Source: Sanguibacter sp. HDW7 (GTDB taxonomy: Bacteria; Actinomycetota; Actinomycetes; Actinomycetales; Cellulomonadaceae). Taken from it: DNA of 64,000 nt. Under the pieces are notes generated by a model, which saw only the letters and a program-made list of their open reading frames with translations, ran no database searches and was not told the origin of the DNA. Positions 7,809 to 16,647 of this stretch are shown piece after piece. Each line of letters begins with the position of its first letter. The stretch's first letter is position 1. Position numbers and translations under genes: made by a program. The stretch spans positions 1,116,001 to 1,180,000 of the forward strand of contig NZ_CP049862.1 of NCBI RefSeq assembly GCF_011300875.1, written 5' to 3'.

Positions 7809-8168
7809 ATGCGCGGCAGATCCGGCCACGCCTGGCGCATGCTCGTCGCCCAGCTCTGCCCGCCCGGGTCCTACTGCGAGGTCGCGGTCTGCTACGCACC
7901 GACCCGCGAGATCCTCTTCGGGCTGCGACCCCGGCACCCGCTCGGCCCCAGCCTCGACCACGTCGTCGAGATGTGGGAGGGCGGCGACCCCGAGGACCCT
8001 GCCAACCTCGTGCCCGCACACCTCACGTGCAACGTCCGCAAGTCCAACGCGCGCCGCGCCCAGGCCCGCACGCAGGCCGAGCGGTCCCGCGGCTCCCGCG
8101 TCCGCACCGCCGCGCTCAGCGCGCAGCCACGACGGCGACGCTCGTCGAGCATCCTCGACGACGACTGA
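7809..8168 (+). CDS. HNH endonuclease of the packaging module
   Basis: I choose ATG 7809, following AGGAGGTGCACG, giving 119 residues. The protein has the HNH order seen in terminase-linked endonucleases: a CPPGSYCEV/CYAP cysteine region, SLDHVVEMWEGG (the catalytic H), DPANLVPAHLTCN and VRKSNARR. Such proteins act with the large terminase to cut cohesive ends in cos-type HK97-like phages. It sits immediately upstream of the terminase genes. The C-terminal 30 residues are basic and disordered. Confidence 0.85.
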   Translation: MRGRSGHAWRMLVAQLCPPGSYCEVAVCYAPTREILFGLRPRHPLGPSLDHVVEMWEGGDPEDPANLVPAHLTCNVRKSNARRAQARTQAERSRGSRVRTAALSAQPRRRRSSSILDDD

Positions 8169-8232
8169 CACGCACACGACCACCCGAGCATCAGCGTTTC
8201 CCCAGGTCACCGTCGATTTTTGGAAAACCGAC

Positions 8233-8261
8233 TGCGCGGAGACCCGCGCATCTCCATTTTT
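8233..8261 (+). terminator. Intrinsic terminator between HNH and small terminase genes
   Basis: TGCGCGG pairs with CCGCGCA around an AGAC loop, followed by TCTCC and a T5 run, the layout of a Rho-independent terminator. It is unusual to see one inside a packaging operon; read-through or a promoter behind it would be needed for terminase expression. Confidence 0.55.
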
Positions 8262-8322
8262 CTCTCCCTACCGAATCGCCCCAGGTGGCGCCCTACAGAC
8301 GGTGACCGGAAGGAGCCCCGCG

Positions 8323-8814
8323 GTGACGACGCTCGACATCACGAATCACGGCCTCTCCGGCTACCGCCGCGGCTGCAAGTGCGAGACCTGCCGCCGAGCC
8401 AAGCGCGAGTACATGCGCACGTGGCGCGACCGCCGCCGCCGCGAGACCGCCGCGCTCGCGGACGAGCGGGACGTCGTCGAGGAGACGGCTCGCGACCTCG
8501 ACCCGCTCGCACCTGTGCCGGCGTTCGACATGTCCGCGGACCCGGGTCGCATCGAGCGCGCGCTGCGCCGCGACCTCAAGGGGCTCACGGGCGAGCCCCC
8601 GTGGAAGCGCACGCTCTCGGCCGTCGCCCGGCTCAACGCGCGTCTCCTCGACCAGGCGCCGAAGATCGACCGGCTCGACCTCATCTCCCCGATCGAGCTC
8701 CGCCTCGTCGAGCAGCTCAAGCTGCTGCGCGGCGTGAGCCTCGGCTCCTCGAGCGGCTCGATCGCGGACGACGCCGAGAAGCTGCTCCGGGACATGGCCG
8801 GTGACTCGGACTAG
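8323..8814 (+). CDS. terS: Terminase small subunit (probable)
   Basis: GTG 8323 is preceded by GGAAGGAG with suitable spacing, giving 163 residues. The N-terminus has GLSGYRRGCKCETCRRAKRE, a short cysteine module found in many actinophage small proteins. The middle is helical (IERALRRDLKGL, LSAVARLNARLLDQ) and the end acidic. Identification rests on size and on its place directly before, and overlapping, the large terminase gene by 14 bases. The product would recognise the packaging site and load the large subunit. Confidence 0.7.
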   Translation: MTTLDITNHGLSGYRRGCKCETCRRAKREYMRTWRDRRRRETAALADERDVVEETARDLDPLAPVPAFDMSADPGRIERALRRDLKGLTGEPPWKRTLSAVARLNARLLDQAPKIDRLDLISPIELRLVEQLKLLRGVSLGSSSGSIADDAEKLLRDMAGDSD

Positions 8815-10321
8815 GCCCGAGGCCGTCCCGCTCTTCCACACGCCTCGGCACCCGACCCGCGAGACGACCGGCCGTCGCAAGGCCGGCGTCGCCCGCGCGC
8901 TCGGCACACCCTTCATCCCGTGGCAGCGAGACCTCGGCGACGTGTGGGGCGAGATCGACCCGACGACGGGGGAGTACTGGTACGACACGCTCGTGCTGCT
9001 CGGCCTGCGCCAGACGGGCAAGACAACGTTCGTCCGCGCCGACCTCACTGAGACCGCGCTGTACCGCAAGCGCGCGCTCATCCGGTACACCGCGCAGACC
9101 CGCCAGGACGGCCTCCTCCGCCTCGAGCACGACTTCTACGAGCCGATCCGCGACTCCGCGCTCGGGCTCTTCCTCGATGACCGCATCGGGTCCAAGCGGC
9201 GCGGCACGCCGGGCTGGTGGGCCAAGACCGGCGCCGAGCACATCCGCTTCCGCAACGGCTCCCGCTGGGAGACCGGCGCCGTCAAGTCGACGTCGGGACA
9301 CGGCCCGACCCTGCACAAGGGCGGGATCGACGAGGCGTTCGCCCACCGTGACGCCGCGATCGAGCAGGCGATGCGACCAGCGATGCAGACCGTCGCCGGG
9401 TCACAGCTGCTCATCGCATCGGCCGCCGGCGACACAACGTCGACCTACCTCGCAGGCAAGCGCAAGGCCGAGGTCGCACGCTTCGGCTCGCTCGTCGCCC
9501 AGCACGGTCCCCTCGGCCCGACGCGCTCGCGGACGATGTTCGTCGAGTACGCGCTCCCGCGCGACGCCGACCCGACCGACCCCGAGTCCTGGTGGCGCTG
9601 CCACCCCGGCCTTGGCTGGCTCACGACCGAGGAGAAGCTCGCCGCGGCGCTCGAGGCCGCCGACGCCGACCCGTGGGAGTTCTACCGGCCCTACCTCGGC
9701 TGGTGGAAGGACACCTCTCGCGAGACCTGGGTGATCCCCGAGGCCTCGCTCGACGCGTGCAAGGTCGACGACCCGGACGCCCCCGACTGGATCGGCGCGC
9801 CGGTCTACGCCGTCGACACCTCGCCCGACCGCAGCATGTCGTCCGTCGGCCTGGCAGGGCGCTCGCCCGAGGCCGCCGCGTGGGTCGAGGTCGCTCGTCG
9901 CGATCACGGCACGGCATGGGTCGTCCCCGTGCTCGAGCGCCTGCGCTCCGACCTCGGGGGCACCCTCGTCGTCATCGATGGCGCAGGGCCCGCAGCGACG
10001 CACGAGACCGCGCTCACGAAGGCGGGGTTCACCGTCGTGCTCGCCTCGACCCGAGAGGTCAACGTCGCGTGCGGTGGGATCTACGACGACGTCGTGACCG
10101 GCGACCTCCGCCACGGCGGCGACCCCGAGATCTACGAGTCCGTCAAGGCCGCCCGCTGGATCCCCTCGGGCGACTCCCGCCGCTTCGGACGGACCCGCTC
10201 GCTCGACGACATCACCGCCCTGTACGCCGTCACCCTCGCCCGCCACGGCCTCCTCACCCGAGCGCCGGCCGACTACGACCCAGCCGCGTCCGTCATCGGC
10301 GCAGCCAAGGAGACCCCGTGA
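8801..10321 (+). CDS. terL: Terminase large subunit
   Basis: The 506-residue protein has a P-loop near residue 70 (LLGLRQTGKTT, fitting GxxxxGKT), a Walker-B-like GGIDEAF near 175, and a C-terminal nuclease half starting at YAVDTSPDRSMSSVGLAGRS (catalytic Asp) with a further acidic site in TLVVIDGAGP and RSLDDI. It packages DNA into the prohead and cuts concatemers. GTG 8801 overlaps the end of the small subunit gene. Length fits the family. The next gene overlaps at the stop. Confidence 0.93.
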   Translation: MTRTRPEAVPLFHTPRHPTRETTGRRKAGVARALGTPFIPWQRDLGDVWGEIDPTTGEYWYDTLVLLGLRQTGKTTFVRADLTETALYRKRALIRYTAQTRQDGLLRLEHDFYEPIRDSALGLFLDDRIGSKRRGTPGWWAKTGAEHIRFRNGSRWETGAVKSTSGHGPTLHKGGIDEAFAHRDAAIEQAMRPAMQTVAGSQLLIASAAGDTTSTYLAGKRKAEVARFGSLVAQHGPLGPTRSRTMFVEYALPRDADPTDPESWWRCHPGLGWLTTEEKLAAALEAADADPWEFYRPYLGWWKDTSRETWVIPEASLDACKVDDPDAPDWIGAPVYAVDTSPDRSMSSVGLAGRSPEAAAWVEVARRDHGTAWVVPVLERLRSDLGGTLVVIDGAGPAATHETALTKAGFTVVLASTREVNVACGGIYDDVVTGDLRHGGDPEIYESVKAARWIPSGDSRRFGRTRSLDDITALYAVTLARHGLLTRAPADYDPAASVIGAAKETP

Positions 10322-10488
10322 CACTCACGACGCTGCTCGACCTCGCTGGGTCGCTGCTCATCGTCGCAGCGATCGCGGTCGCTCTTGCCCCCGTCAGCCT
10401 CGCCCTCGCGCTCGGCGCCGCGGGCACCGGGATCCTCGCCCTGTCGTGGGTCATCGACAAGCCTCGCCGCCGGAAGGGACGCCGATGA
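10318..10488 (+). CDS. Tiny two-helix membrane protein
   Basis: A 56-residue product starts at GTG 10318 and ends overlapping the portal ATG. Residues 8-25 (LAGSLLIVAAIAVALAPVSL) and 28-46 are hydrophobic, followed by a basic KPRRRKGRR tail, so it is an N-out or hairpin inner membrane protein. Small ORFs of this sort often sit between terminase and portal in actinophages; function unknown. Confidence 0.6.
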   Translation: MTLTTLLDLAGSLLIVAAIAVALAPVSLALALGAAGTGILALSWVIDKPRRRKGRR

Positions 10489-11660
10489 GCCTGTTCCGCC
10501 GCGCCTCGACGTCGACCGAGCTCGTCGGCATCGGCACGCGCGCCCGCGCTCGCGGACGCGCCGTGCGCTCGACCGAGGCCCGCCAGCAGTCCGTCGTGTG
10601 GGCAGCGTGCCGCCTGCGCGCCGACCTGGTCTCGCTCATGCCCGTCGACGTCTACCGCAAGGCCGGGCCGATCAACGTCAAGGTCCCCACACCGCCGATC
10701 CTCACCGTCCCCTCGGCCTGGGCGGACGGTCAGCCGATGACGATCTCCGAGTGGCTCGGCTCCTCGCAGATGGACCTCGACACGCACGGCAACGCGTTCG
10801 GCATCGTGCGCGCAGTCGACGCGCTCGGCAAGCCCGCGCAGATCGACCTCGTAGCGGCCGAGGACGTCTCGGCCCGCATCAAGGACGGCCGCATCGTGTC
10901 CTACCGCATCGCGGGGGAGAAGACCGAGACGCGGCACGTCTGGCACGAGCGGCAGTACACCGTCGGCGGCTTCCCCCTCGGGCTCTCCCCGATCGCGCAC
11001 GCAGCCCTCTCGATCCTCGGCGCGAGCGGCGCCCAGACCTTCGCGACCGACTGGTTCGCCAACGGCGCCGTCCCCAGCGCGCACCTCAAGAACACCGCGA
11101 TGGAGATCCCGAACGCCGCGAAGGCCACAGCGATCAAGGAGCAGTTCCAGGCGTCCGTCGCCAACGGCGAGGTGTTCGTCTCGGGCAAGGACTGGGAGTA
11201 CTCCGCGCTCGCGGCGAAGGCCTCGGAGTCCGGCTTCATCCAGCAGATGGAGTACACCGACGTCGCGCTCACGCGGTTCTTCGGCGTGCCGGCGGACATG
11301 GTCGACGTGCAGTCGAGCACCGGGTCGGTGACCTACGCGAACATCACCCAGCGCAACCTCCAGCTCCTCGTCATGAACCTCGGCGGCGCGGTCAAGCGCC
11401 GCGAGGACGCGATCTCCACGCGCATCCTGCCCGCCCCGCGGTTCGCGAAGCTCAACCGCGACGCCGTCCTCGCGATGGACGCCAAGTCGCGCGCCGAGCT
11501 CTTCAAGGTCCAGATCGACGCGCGTCTGCGCGCGCCGTCCGAGCTGCGCGTGCTCGAGGACCTCGAACCGTTCGACGAGGCGCAGTACTCCGAGTTCGAC
11601 CGCCTCTTCGGCAGCCGCACGACGACGACCCCCCAGACCGCACCGACGGGAGAGAAGTGA
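10485..11660 (+). CDS. Portal protein
   Basis: The 391-residue protein starts at ATG 10485, overlapping the upstream stop. It matches HK97-type portals: STEARQQSVVWAACRLRADL near the N-terminus, LMPVDVYRK, LDTHGNAFGIV, then ADMVDVQSSTGSVTYANITQ (about residue 275) and the closing AELFKVQIDARLRAPSELR. It forms the dodecameric ring at one capsid vertex. Position between terminase and protease fits. Its stop overlaps the protease ATG. Confidence 0.93.
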   Translation: MSLFRRASTSTELVGIGTRARARGRAVRSTEARQQSVVWAACRLRADLVSLMPVDVYRKAGPINVKVPTPPILTVPSAWADGQPMTISEWLGSSQMDLDTHGNAFGIVRAVDALGKPAQIDLVAAEDVSARIKDGRIVSYRIAGEKTETRHVWHERQYTVGGFPLGLSPIAHAALSILGASGAQTFATDWFANGAVPSAHLKNTAMEIPNAAKATAIKEQFQASVANGEVFVSGKDWEYSALAAKASESGFIQQMEYTDVALTRFFGVPADMVDVQSSTGSVTYANITQRNLQLLVMNLGGAVKRREDAISTRILPAPRFAKLNRDAVLAMDAKSRAELFKVQIDARLRAPSELRVLEDLEPFDEAQYSEFDRLFGSRTTTTPQTAPTGEK

Positions 11661-12349
11661 TGGACCCCGAGATCCTCGAGCAGGCCGCGGCGGCTCGCGG
11701 CGCCGGCGTCGCCCAGCGCGGTGACAGGCCCCGTGAGCGACGCAACGCCCAGGACCCCACGGCCCGCGCGGCCGCGCGCGTCAGCGGCGTGCGCATGACC
11801 CTGCGGGCCGTCGACGACACCGACGAGAGCGCGCTGCACTTCACCGGGTACGCCTCGGTCTACGAGCGCGGCTACGAGATGTGGGACTTCTACGGGCCCT
11901 ACACCGAGATCGTCTCCGCCGGCGCAGGCGCGCTCTCGCTCGCCCGCACCGACCTCGACGTGCCGCTCGTCCTGCAGCACCAGTCGCTGCGCCGCATCGC
12001 CCGCACGACGAACGGCACGCTCACCCTCTCCGAGGACGAGACGGGCCTCCTCGTCGACGCGCCGACGCTCGCCGCCCGCGACCACGACGTCGCGTACATC
12101 GCACCGAAGATCCGCGCCGAGCTCATCGACGAGATGAGTTTCATGTTCCGCATCGAGCGCGGCCAGTGGTCCCCGGACTACACCGAGTACCGCATCGAGC
12201 AGTACGACATCCACCGCGGTGACGTCGCGATCGTCGGCTACGGCGCGAACCCGCACACCTCCGGATCCGTGCGCACCGCGCGCACCCAGACCCGCCGCCT
12301 CGACCTCGGCCTCGTGTCCGAGGACGAGCGGCTGCTCGCGCTCCGCTGA
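11660..12349 (+). CDS. HK97-type prohead protease (S78 family)
   Basis: The 229-residue product starts at an ATG overlapping the portal stop. The core shows the S78 layout: FTGYASVYERGYEMWD, then LVLQHQSLRRIART with the catalytic His, and DEMSFMFRIERGQW with the catalytic Ser in MSF. It removes the N-terminal scaffold domain of the capsid protein during maturation. The capsid gene lies 132 bases downstream. The 45-residue Ala/Arg-rich N-terminal extension is probably disordered. Confidence 0.9.
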   Translation: MDPEILEQAAAARGAGVAQRGDRPRERRNAQDPTARAAARVSGVRMTLRAVDDTDESALHFTGYASVYERGYEMWDFYGPYTEIVSAGAGALSLARTDLDVPLVLQHQSLRRIARTTNGTLTLSEDETGLLVDAPTLAARDHDVAYIAPKIRAELIDEMSFMFRIERGQWSPDYTEYRIEQYDIHRGDVAIVGYGANPHTSGSVRTARTQTRRLDLGLVSEDERLLALR

Positions 12350-12481
12350 GCCGAGCCCACTGCTGCTCGCACGCTCCGCTCGAGCCCGTCCCGCGCCACG
12401 GCCTGGGACGGCCGACCGAGACCCGTCGACCGGCGCCCCGCACACACAGCCCGCGAGGGCACCATCGAGAGGAGTGAGGTC

Positions 12482-13909
12482 ATGGACCTCGAGAAGCTCA
12501 TCGCGCAGATGCGCGAGAAGATCAACGCCCGTATCACCGCGCGCAACGCCGCGTCGATCGAGCTCGGCACGCTGCGCGAGAAGGCCGAACCCACGGCCGC
12601 CGACGCCGACCGCGTCACGCACCTGCGCAGCGAGAAGGAGTCCCTCGACTCCGAGCTCCGCGGCCTCGACTCCGAGCTCCGCGCGCTCGAGGAGGAGAAG
12701 GCGTCCGACGACGCACTCGCCCGCCTCGCCCAGCGCGTCACGCCCATCGGCGCCCCCAGCGCTCGCGGCCAGGAGACCGAGCGCGACGGCGCGCACGCCA
12801 GCGTGGCGGAGTCGCGCACGTACTCGCGAGAGTCGGACCCAAAGGGCCTGGCGTTCCTCCGCGACGTCGCCCTCGACCACATGGGCGTCCGGGACGCCGG
12901 TGAGCGTCTCTCGCGCCACATGGTCGAGGAGCGCGCCGACCGCGGCGAGGTCGTCTCGCGTGCGGTCACCGCGGCCGGCTCGCCGGGCACGATCGTGCCG
13001 CAGTACCTCATCGACCTCTACGCGCCGAAGGGGCGCCCGGGCCGCAAGTTCGCCGACTCGTGCCGTCACCACGACCTGCCGGCCACCGGCATGACGGTCT
13101 ACATCCCGCGGCAGACGGCGCTCACGTCGGCGGCCGAGCAGGCCGCCGAGCTCGACCCGGTGAGCGAGACGGACTACGACGACGAGCTCATCTCCGTCAG
13201 CGTCCGCACCAACGCGGGCTCGCAGACGATCTCCCGCCAGGCCGTCGAGCGTGGGCTCGGGACCGAGGACATCGTGTTCGCGGACCTCCTCAAGTCCTAC
13301 GACACGGCCCTCGACGCGCGCCTCATCAACGCGCCGACGTGGGGTCTGCTCGCGGTCGCGAACACGCTCACCTTCACGAGCGCGGCGCCGACGGCGGCTG
13401 AGCTCTACCGCAAGATCCTCGGCGGTAGCGCGAACATCGAGGACGTCCTGCAGGACCTCGACGAGGACGACCTCTTCACGCTCATGCGTGGTCGCCGCTG
13501 GGCGTGGCTCAACGGCGAGGTCACCGACCAGAAGCCGTTCGTCCAGAACTCCGCTTTCGGCCCGGCGTTCGCCACGACCGACGGCGCGGCCTACCCGGCC
13601 GGCACCCGCGGTCTGCTCCCCAACGGCGGCCGCGTCGTGACGGACAACAACCTCCCGGCCAACCTCGGCACCGGCACCGACGAGGACGTGGTCGTCGTCG
13701 TCGCCGAGCACGAGGCGCACCTCTGGGAGGACCCCTCGGCGCCGTTCTTCATCCGCGCCGAGCAGCCGCAGGCGAAGAAGCTCGGGATCGACCTGGTCCT
13801 CTACGGCTACTTCGCGGCGTGCTTCAACCGCGTCGTCGACGCGCAGGGCACGCCCAAGGCAGTCCACCAGAAGATCTCGGGCACGGGTCTCGTCGCACCG
13901 ACCTTCTGA
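12482..13909 (+). CDS. Major capsid protein, HK97 fold with N-terminal scaffold domain
   Basis: The 475-residue protein starts at ATG 12482 after GAGAGGAGTGAGG. Residues 1-85 are a coiled coil (LRSEKESLDSELRGLDSELR), the delta/scaffold domain that the upstream protease would remove. The mature part has HK97-type features: TIVPQYLIDLYAP, VSVRTNAGSQTISRQAVERG, ALDARLINAP and the closing AACFNRVVDAQ. It builds the icosahedral shell. The gene is followed by a strong hairpin, which may raise its transcript level over downstream genes. Confidence 0.93.
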   Translation: MDLEKLIAQMREKINARITARNAASIELGTLREKAEPTAADADRVTHLRSEKESLDSELRGLDSELRALEEEKASDDALARLAQRVTPIGAPSARGQETERDGAHASVAESRTYSRESDPKGLAFLRDVALDHMGVRDAGERLSRHMVEERADRGEVVSRAVTAAGSPGTIVPQYLIDLYAPKGRPGRKFADSCRHHDLPATGMTVYIPRQTALTSAAEQAAELDPVSETDYDDELISVSVRTNAGSQTISRQAVERGLGTEDIVFADLLKSYDTALDARLINAPTWGLLAVANTLTFTSAAPTAAELYRKILGGSANIEDVLQDLDEDDLFTLMRGRRWAWLNGEVTDQKPFVQNSAFGPAFATTDGAAYPAGTRGLLPNGGRVVTDNNLPANLGTGTDEDVVVVVAEHEAHLWEDPSAPFFIRAEQPQAKKLGIDLVLYGYFAACFNRVVDAQGTPKAVHQKISGTGLVAPTF

Positions 13910-13916
13910 CCTACCC

Positions 13917-13952
13917 GTCGGCCCGCACCCGCGCTTGCAGGTGCGGGCCGAC
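13917..13952 (+). terminator. Strong hairpin after the capsid gene
   Basis: A perfect 13-bp stem GTCGGCCCGCACC / GGTGCGGGCCGAC with a 10-base loop begins eight bases after the capsid stop. No T-tract follows, so it is probably a partial terminator or an mRNA 3' end stabiliser favouring capsid synthesis. Confidence 0.65.
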
Positions 13953-13986
13953 GCCCACCCCACCTCTCAGCACGAAGGAGCCCGAC

Positions 13987-14358
13987 ATGGCCACCGCGCA
14001 CCGCGGCGCCGCACAGGACCGCGCCACCGCTTCCCAGGACCGCGCCGAGCTGCGCCAGGCGCTCGAGACCGAGCTGCGCGGCTACGTGCGCCGTGGTCTC
14101 GACGACCGCGCCGACGACGTGCGCGCCTCGCTCCGCGCCCACGGCTTCGACGTCGACGACGAGGGCGACGGCACCGAGACCGCCGGCGGGGCCGACGACG
14201 AGGGCGACGGCACCGAGACCGCCGGCAGGACCGACGACGAGGCCGACGACGAGCCCCTTGGCTCGACGGACGAGACCGCGCCGTCCGACGAGCCCACCCC
14301 GGCTCGCACACGCCGCAGCGGCCGTGCCTCGGCCGCTGCCGCCGACGCCCAGGGCTGA
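13987..14358 (+). CDS. Acidic repeat-containing head protein
   Basis: The 123-residue product starts at ATG 13987 after GAAGGAG. The N-terminal 55 residues are helical (AELRQALETELRGYVRRGL). Residues 56-90 hold two near-identical 13-residue acidic repeats (DDEGDGTETAG) encoded by tandem 39-bp DNA repeats, followed by an Ala/Ser/Arg tail. The location between capsid and connector suggests a head decoration or head-completion protein, but no family is recognised. Repeat number may vary between related phages. Confidence 0.6.
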   Translation: MATAHRGAAQDRATASQDRAELRQALETELRGYVRRGLDDRADDVRASLRAHGFDVDDEGDGTETAGGADDEGDGTETAGRTDDEADDEPLGSTDETAPSDEPTPARTRRSGRASAAAADAQG

Positions 14359-14360
14359 CC

Positions 14361-14903
14361 ATGGCAACCACCCTCGGCTGGCCGACGACCGAGGCCGACA
14401 TTCGCGCCGCGACCCGCTGGGCCGACACCACGCACCCTGACATCGACCTTCCGTCGATCGCGCTCGCGGCCGTCTCGATGATCGAGCAGCGCGTCGGGCC
14501 CTGGTCCGGGCAGGTGCTCACCCACACGGTGACCGTCCGCGAGTCGACGCGCGCGGTCGTCCTGCCGTGGCCCGTCGCGTCTGTCGACTCCGTGACGGTC
14601 GACGGCTCGCCGATCACCGTCGAGACGGCGCACGACGTCGTCTACCTCGACGACGTCCGGGGCACGGTCGTCATCACGGCCACGGCCCGTGACGCCGACT
14701 CTGCGCCGTGGGAGGTCAAGCTTGCGGGCCGCGCGCTCGGAGCGTTCCTCGCCCGCCAGGAGGCCGTCTCCCCGAAGCTGCCCGGCAACGTCCGCATCAC
14801 CGGCGGGGACAACCCCGACGTCGACGTCCAGCAGGGGTTCGCGCTGCCGCGCCGGGTCTCGGAGATGATCCGTCCCTACGCGCTGACGGGGGCGTTCGCA
14901 TGA
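14361..14903 (+). CDS. Head-tail connector protein (gp6-like)
   Basis: The 180-residue protein has the gp6/adaptor pattern: LPSIALAAVSMIEQRVGPWS near residue 35, followed by a beta-rich part (LPWPVASVDSVTVDGSPITV, VVYLDDVRGTVVITATARD) and a helix (GRALGAFLARQEAV). It would extend the portal channel. It follows the acidic head protein by two bases and overlaps the next gene by four. Family assignment rests on position and secondary-structure order. Confidence 0.7.
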   Translation: MATTLGWPTTEADIRAATRWADTTHPDIDLPSIALAAVSMIEQRVGPWSGQVLTHTVTVRESTRAVVLPWPVASVDSVTVDGSPITVETAHDVVYLDDVRGTVVITATARDADSAPWEVKLAGRALGAFLARQEAVSPKLPGNVRITGGDNPDVDVQQGFALPRRVSEMIRPYALTGAFA

Positions 14904-15382
14904 CCACCGGTGTCGGCATGTACCCGTCGATCGGAGCCGCAACCGCGGCCGTCAAGACGGCCGTGCACGCTGCGGTGATCTCCGCGCTCGCGGCCGACCC
15001 GGACGGCGTCGAGGTCGCGTTCGGCTTCGTCTGGCCGCCGCCGCACCTGTGGGACATCGTCGCGGTTACCTCGACGCGCACGACCCCGGGCGACGGCACC
15101 GTCTCCCCGAACCGGCGCCGGCAGATGACCGTCTACCAGGACCTCTCCGTCCTCTCGTTCCGGGTGACCGACGACGAGCAGGTCGTGCACGACCGCGCCT
15201 ACGCGATCCTCGCCGCGATTGACGAGCACCTCCGCGAGGACCCGACGCTCGACGGCGCCGTCCTCTGGGTCCTCTCCGACGACGTCGCCTCCGACGGCGC
15301 GACGACCGAGGAGGACGCAGGCCAGGGGCGCGTCTGCGAGATCGCCGTCACCTACGCCGCCCAGATCATCGTCACGAGGTAG
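14900..15382 (+). CDS. Neck/minor tail protein
   Basis: The 160-residue product starts at ATG 14900 overlapping the connector stop. It resembles neck proteins of siphoviruses in size and order: an N-terminal helix (ATAAVKTAVHAAVISALAAD), a WPPPHLWD segment and a C-terminal beta part ending VCEIAVTYAAQIIVTR. It probably joins the connector to the tail tube. Exact family not determined. Confidence 0.6.
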   Translation: MTTGVGMYPSIGAATAAVKTAVHAAVISALAADPDGVEVAFGFVWPPPHLWDIVAVTSTRTTPGDGTVSPNRRRQMTVYQDLSVLSFRVTDDEQVVHDRAYAILAAIDEHLREDPTLDGAVLWVLSDDVASDGATTEEDAGQGRVCEIAVTYAAQIIVTR

Positions 15383-15387
15383 GAGCC

Positions 15388-15615
15388 ATGCCGAAGTTCA
15401 TCAACGTCTCCCCGCTGGGGGCGCTCGACCTGCCGCTCCTCGGCCGCGTCGTCGCACCCGGCGAGGTCATCGAGCTCACCCGAGCCCAGGCCCGTCACCT
15501 CAAGGGGCAGGCCGACTGGAAGCCCGTCTCCGCCGCGCACGAGGCCGCCGACGGGGCACAGACCGACACGACCGGCGCCGGCGGCGCTGACACCCAGGAC
15601 GGAGCAGCACGGTGA
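15388..15615 (+). CDS. Small head-tail region protein
   Basis: A 75-residue product after a GTAGGAG ribosome binding site. It has a short beta domain (FINVSPLGALDLPLLGRVVA, PGEVIELTRAQARHLKGQ) resembling small head- or tail-joining proteins, then a disordered Gly/Ala/Thr tail. The stop overlaps the tail tube GTG. Function unknown. Confidence 0.6.
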   Translation: MPKFINVSPLGALDLPLLGRVVAPGEVIELTRAQARHLKGQADWKPVSAAHEAADGAQTDTTGAGGADTQDGAAR

Positions 15616-16646
15616 GCATCCAGAGCGACTACACGGTCGGTCTCGCCAAGGAGACGACCTACGGCACCTACGCCGTTCCGACGCGCTTCCTCGAGGCAGA
15701 CGCAACCCTCAAGGAGGCCGTCGAGACGGCCCAGGGCACGGGCATGCGCCCGGGCAAGCGCGTGGCGCGCGCGAGCCGCCGCGCGATCGTCAAGCGCGTC
15801 AGCGAGGGCGAGATCACGCTCGACGCCACGACCCGCGGGCTCGGCTACATCCTCGAGGCGTTCTTCGGCACCTCGACGAGCACCGAGACGTCCGTCGGCT
15901 CGGGCGTCTACCAGCAGGTGCACACCCTCTCCAAGCACGACTTCGGCCCGTCCTACACCGTGCAGCAGGGCATCCCGCGCCTGGGCTCGATGACCACCGA
16001 CGCCTACACCTACCTCGGCGCGCAGTGTGGCTCGCTCTCGCTCGAGGCAGCTGCCGACGCGATCGTCACGCTGACCTCCGGCTGGGTCGCACGTGAGCTC
16101 ACGCTCGAGGAGACCTACGCCGCGCCGTCCTACCCCGACGAGTTCGACCTCTTCACGTTCGTCGCCGGCGGCATCTACGTCGGCGGCACGGCGTTCACCG
16201 CGCCCACCGCGACGGCGCCCGCCTCCGCCGGCACCGCGCTCGCCACCGTCCGCTCCGCATCCGTCGCCCTCGACAACGGCCTCGACGACAACGGATGGAA
16301 CCTCGGCAACGGCGGCCGGCGCTCGCGGCCCGCCGCCTACGGGGGCGGCCGCGACGACGCGGTCTCGGGATCCTTCGAGGTCGAGTACACGGGCCGTGAC
16401 TTCGTCGACGCGTACCGAGACCAGGCCGAGCTCTCGATGATCCTCGAGTTCCAGGGCCCGGCAGAGATCGCGACGGGGGAGTACCCGCTCCTGCAGATCT
16501 CCGTCCCGACGATCTACCTCGACGGCGACCTGCCCACCGGCAACGGCGGTGACGTCATCACCGTCTCGCACGACTGGACCGGCCTGCAGGGTTCCGACCC
16601 CGAGCCCGTCTACGCCGTCTACCGGTCCCTCGACACCGCGCTCTGA
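15612..16646 (+). CDS. Major tail (tube) protein
   Basis: The 344-residue protein begins GTG 15612. It shows the tail-tube pattern of actinophages: DYTVGLAKETTYGTYAVPTR at the N-terminus, then GEITLDATTRGLGYILEAFF, and SASVALDNGLDDNGW later. The alternation of beta strands fits the stacked hexamer fold. It polymerises into the tail tube around the tape measure. Upstream and downstream genes are the usual neck and gp10-like proteins. Confidence 0.88.
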   Translation: MSIQSDYTVGLAKETTYGTYAVPTRFLEADATLKEAVETAQGTGMRPGKRVARASRRAIVKRVSEGEITLDATTRGLGYILEAFFGTSTSTETSVGSGVYQQVHTLSKHDFGPSYTVQQGIPRLGSMTTDAYTYLGAQCGSLSLEAAADAIVTLTSGWVARELTLEETYAAPSYPDEFDLFTFVAGGIYVGGTAFTAPTATAPASAGTALATVRSASVALDNGLDDNGWNLGNGGRRSRPAAYGGGRDDAVSGSFEVEYTGRDFVDAYRDQAELSMILEFQGPAEIATGEYPLLQISVPTIYLDGDLPTGNGGDVITVSHDWTGLQGSDPEPVYAVYRSLDTAL

Positions 16647-16647
16647 C

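Noticed and set aside
12350-12481. A separate scaffold protein gene between protease and capsid
   Set aside because: The 132-bp gap has no frame with a ribosome binding site, and the capsid protein already carries an N-terminal coiled-coil scaffold domain.
11333-13963. A minus-strand open frame of about 870 codons opposite portal, protease and capsid genes
   Set aside because: The opposite strand encodes recognised phage structural proteins; no start context or domain supports the antisense frame.
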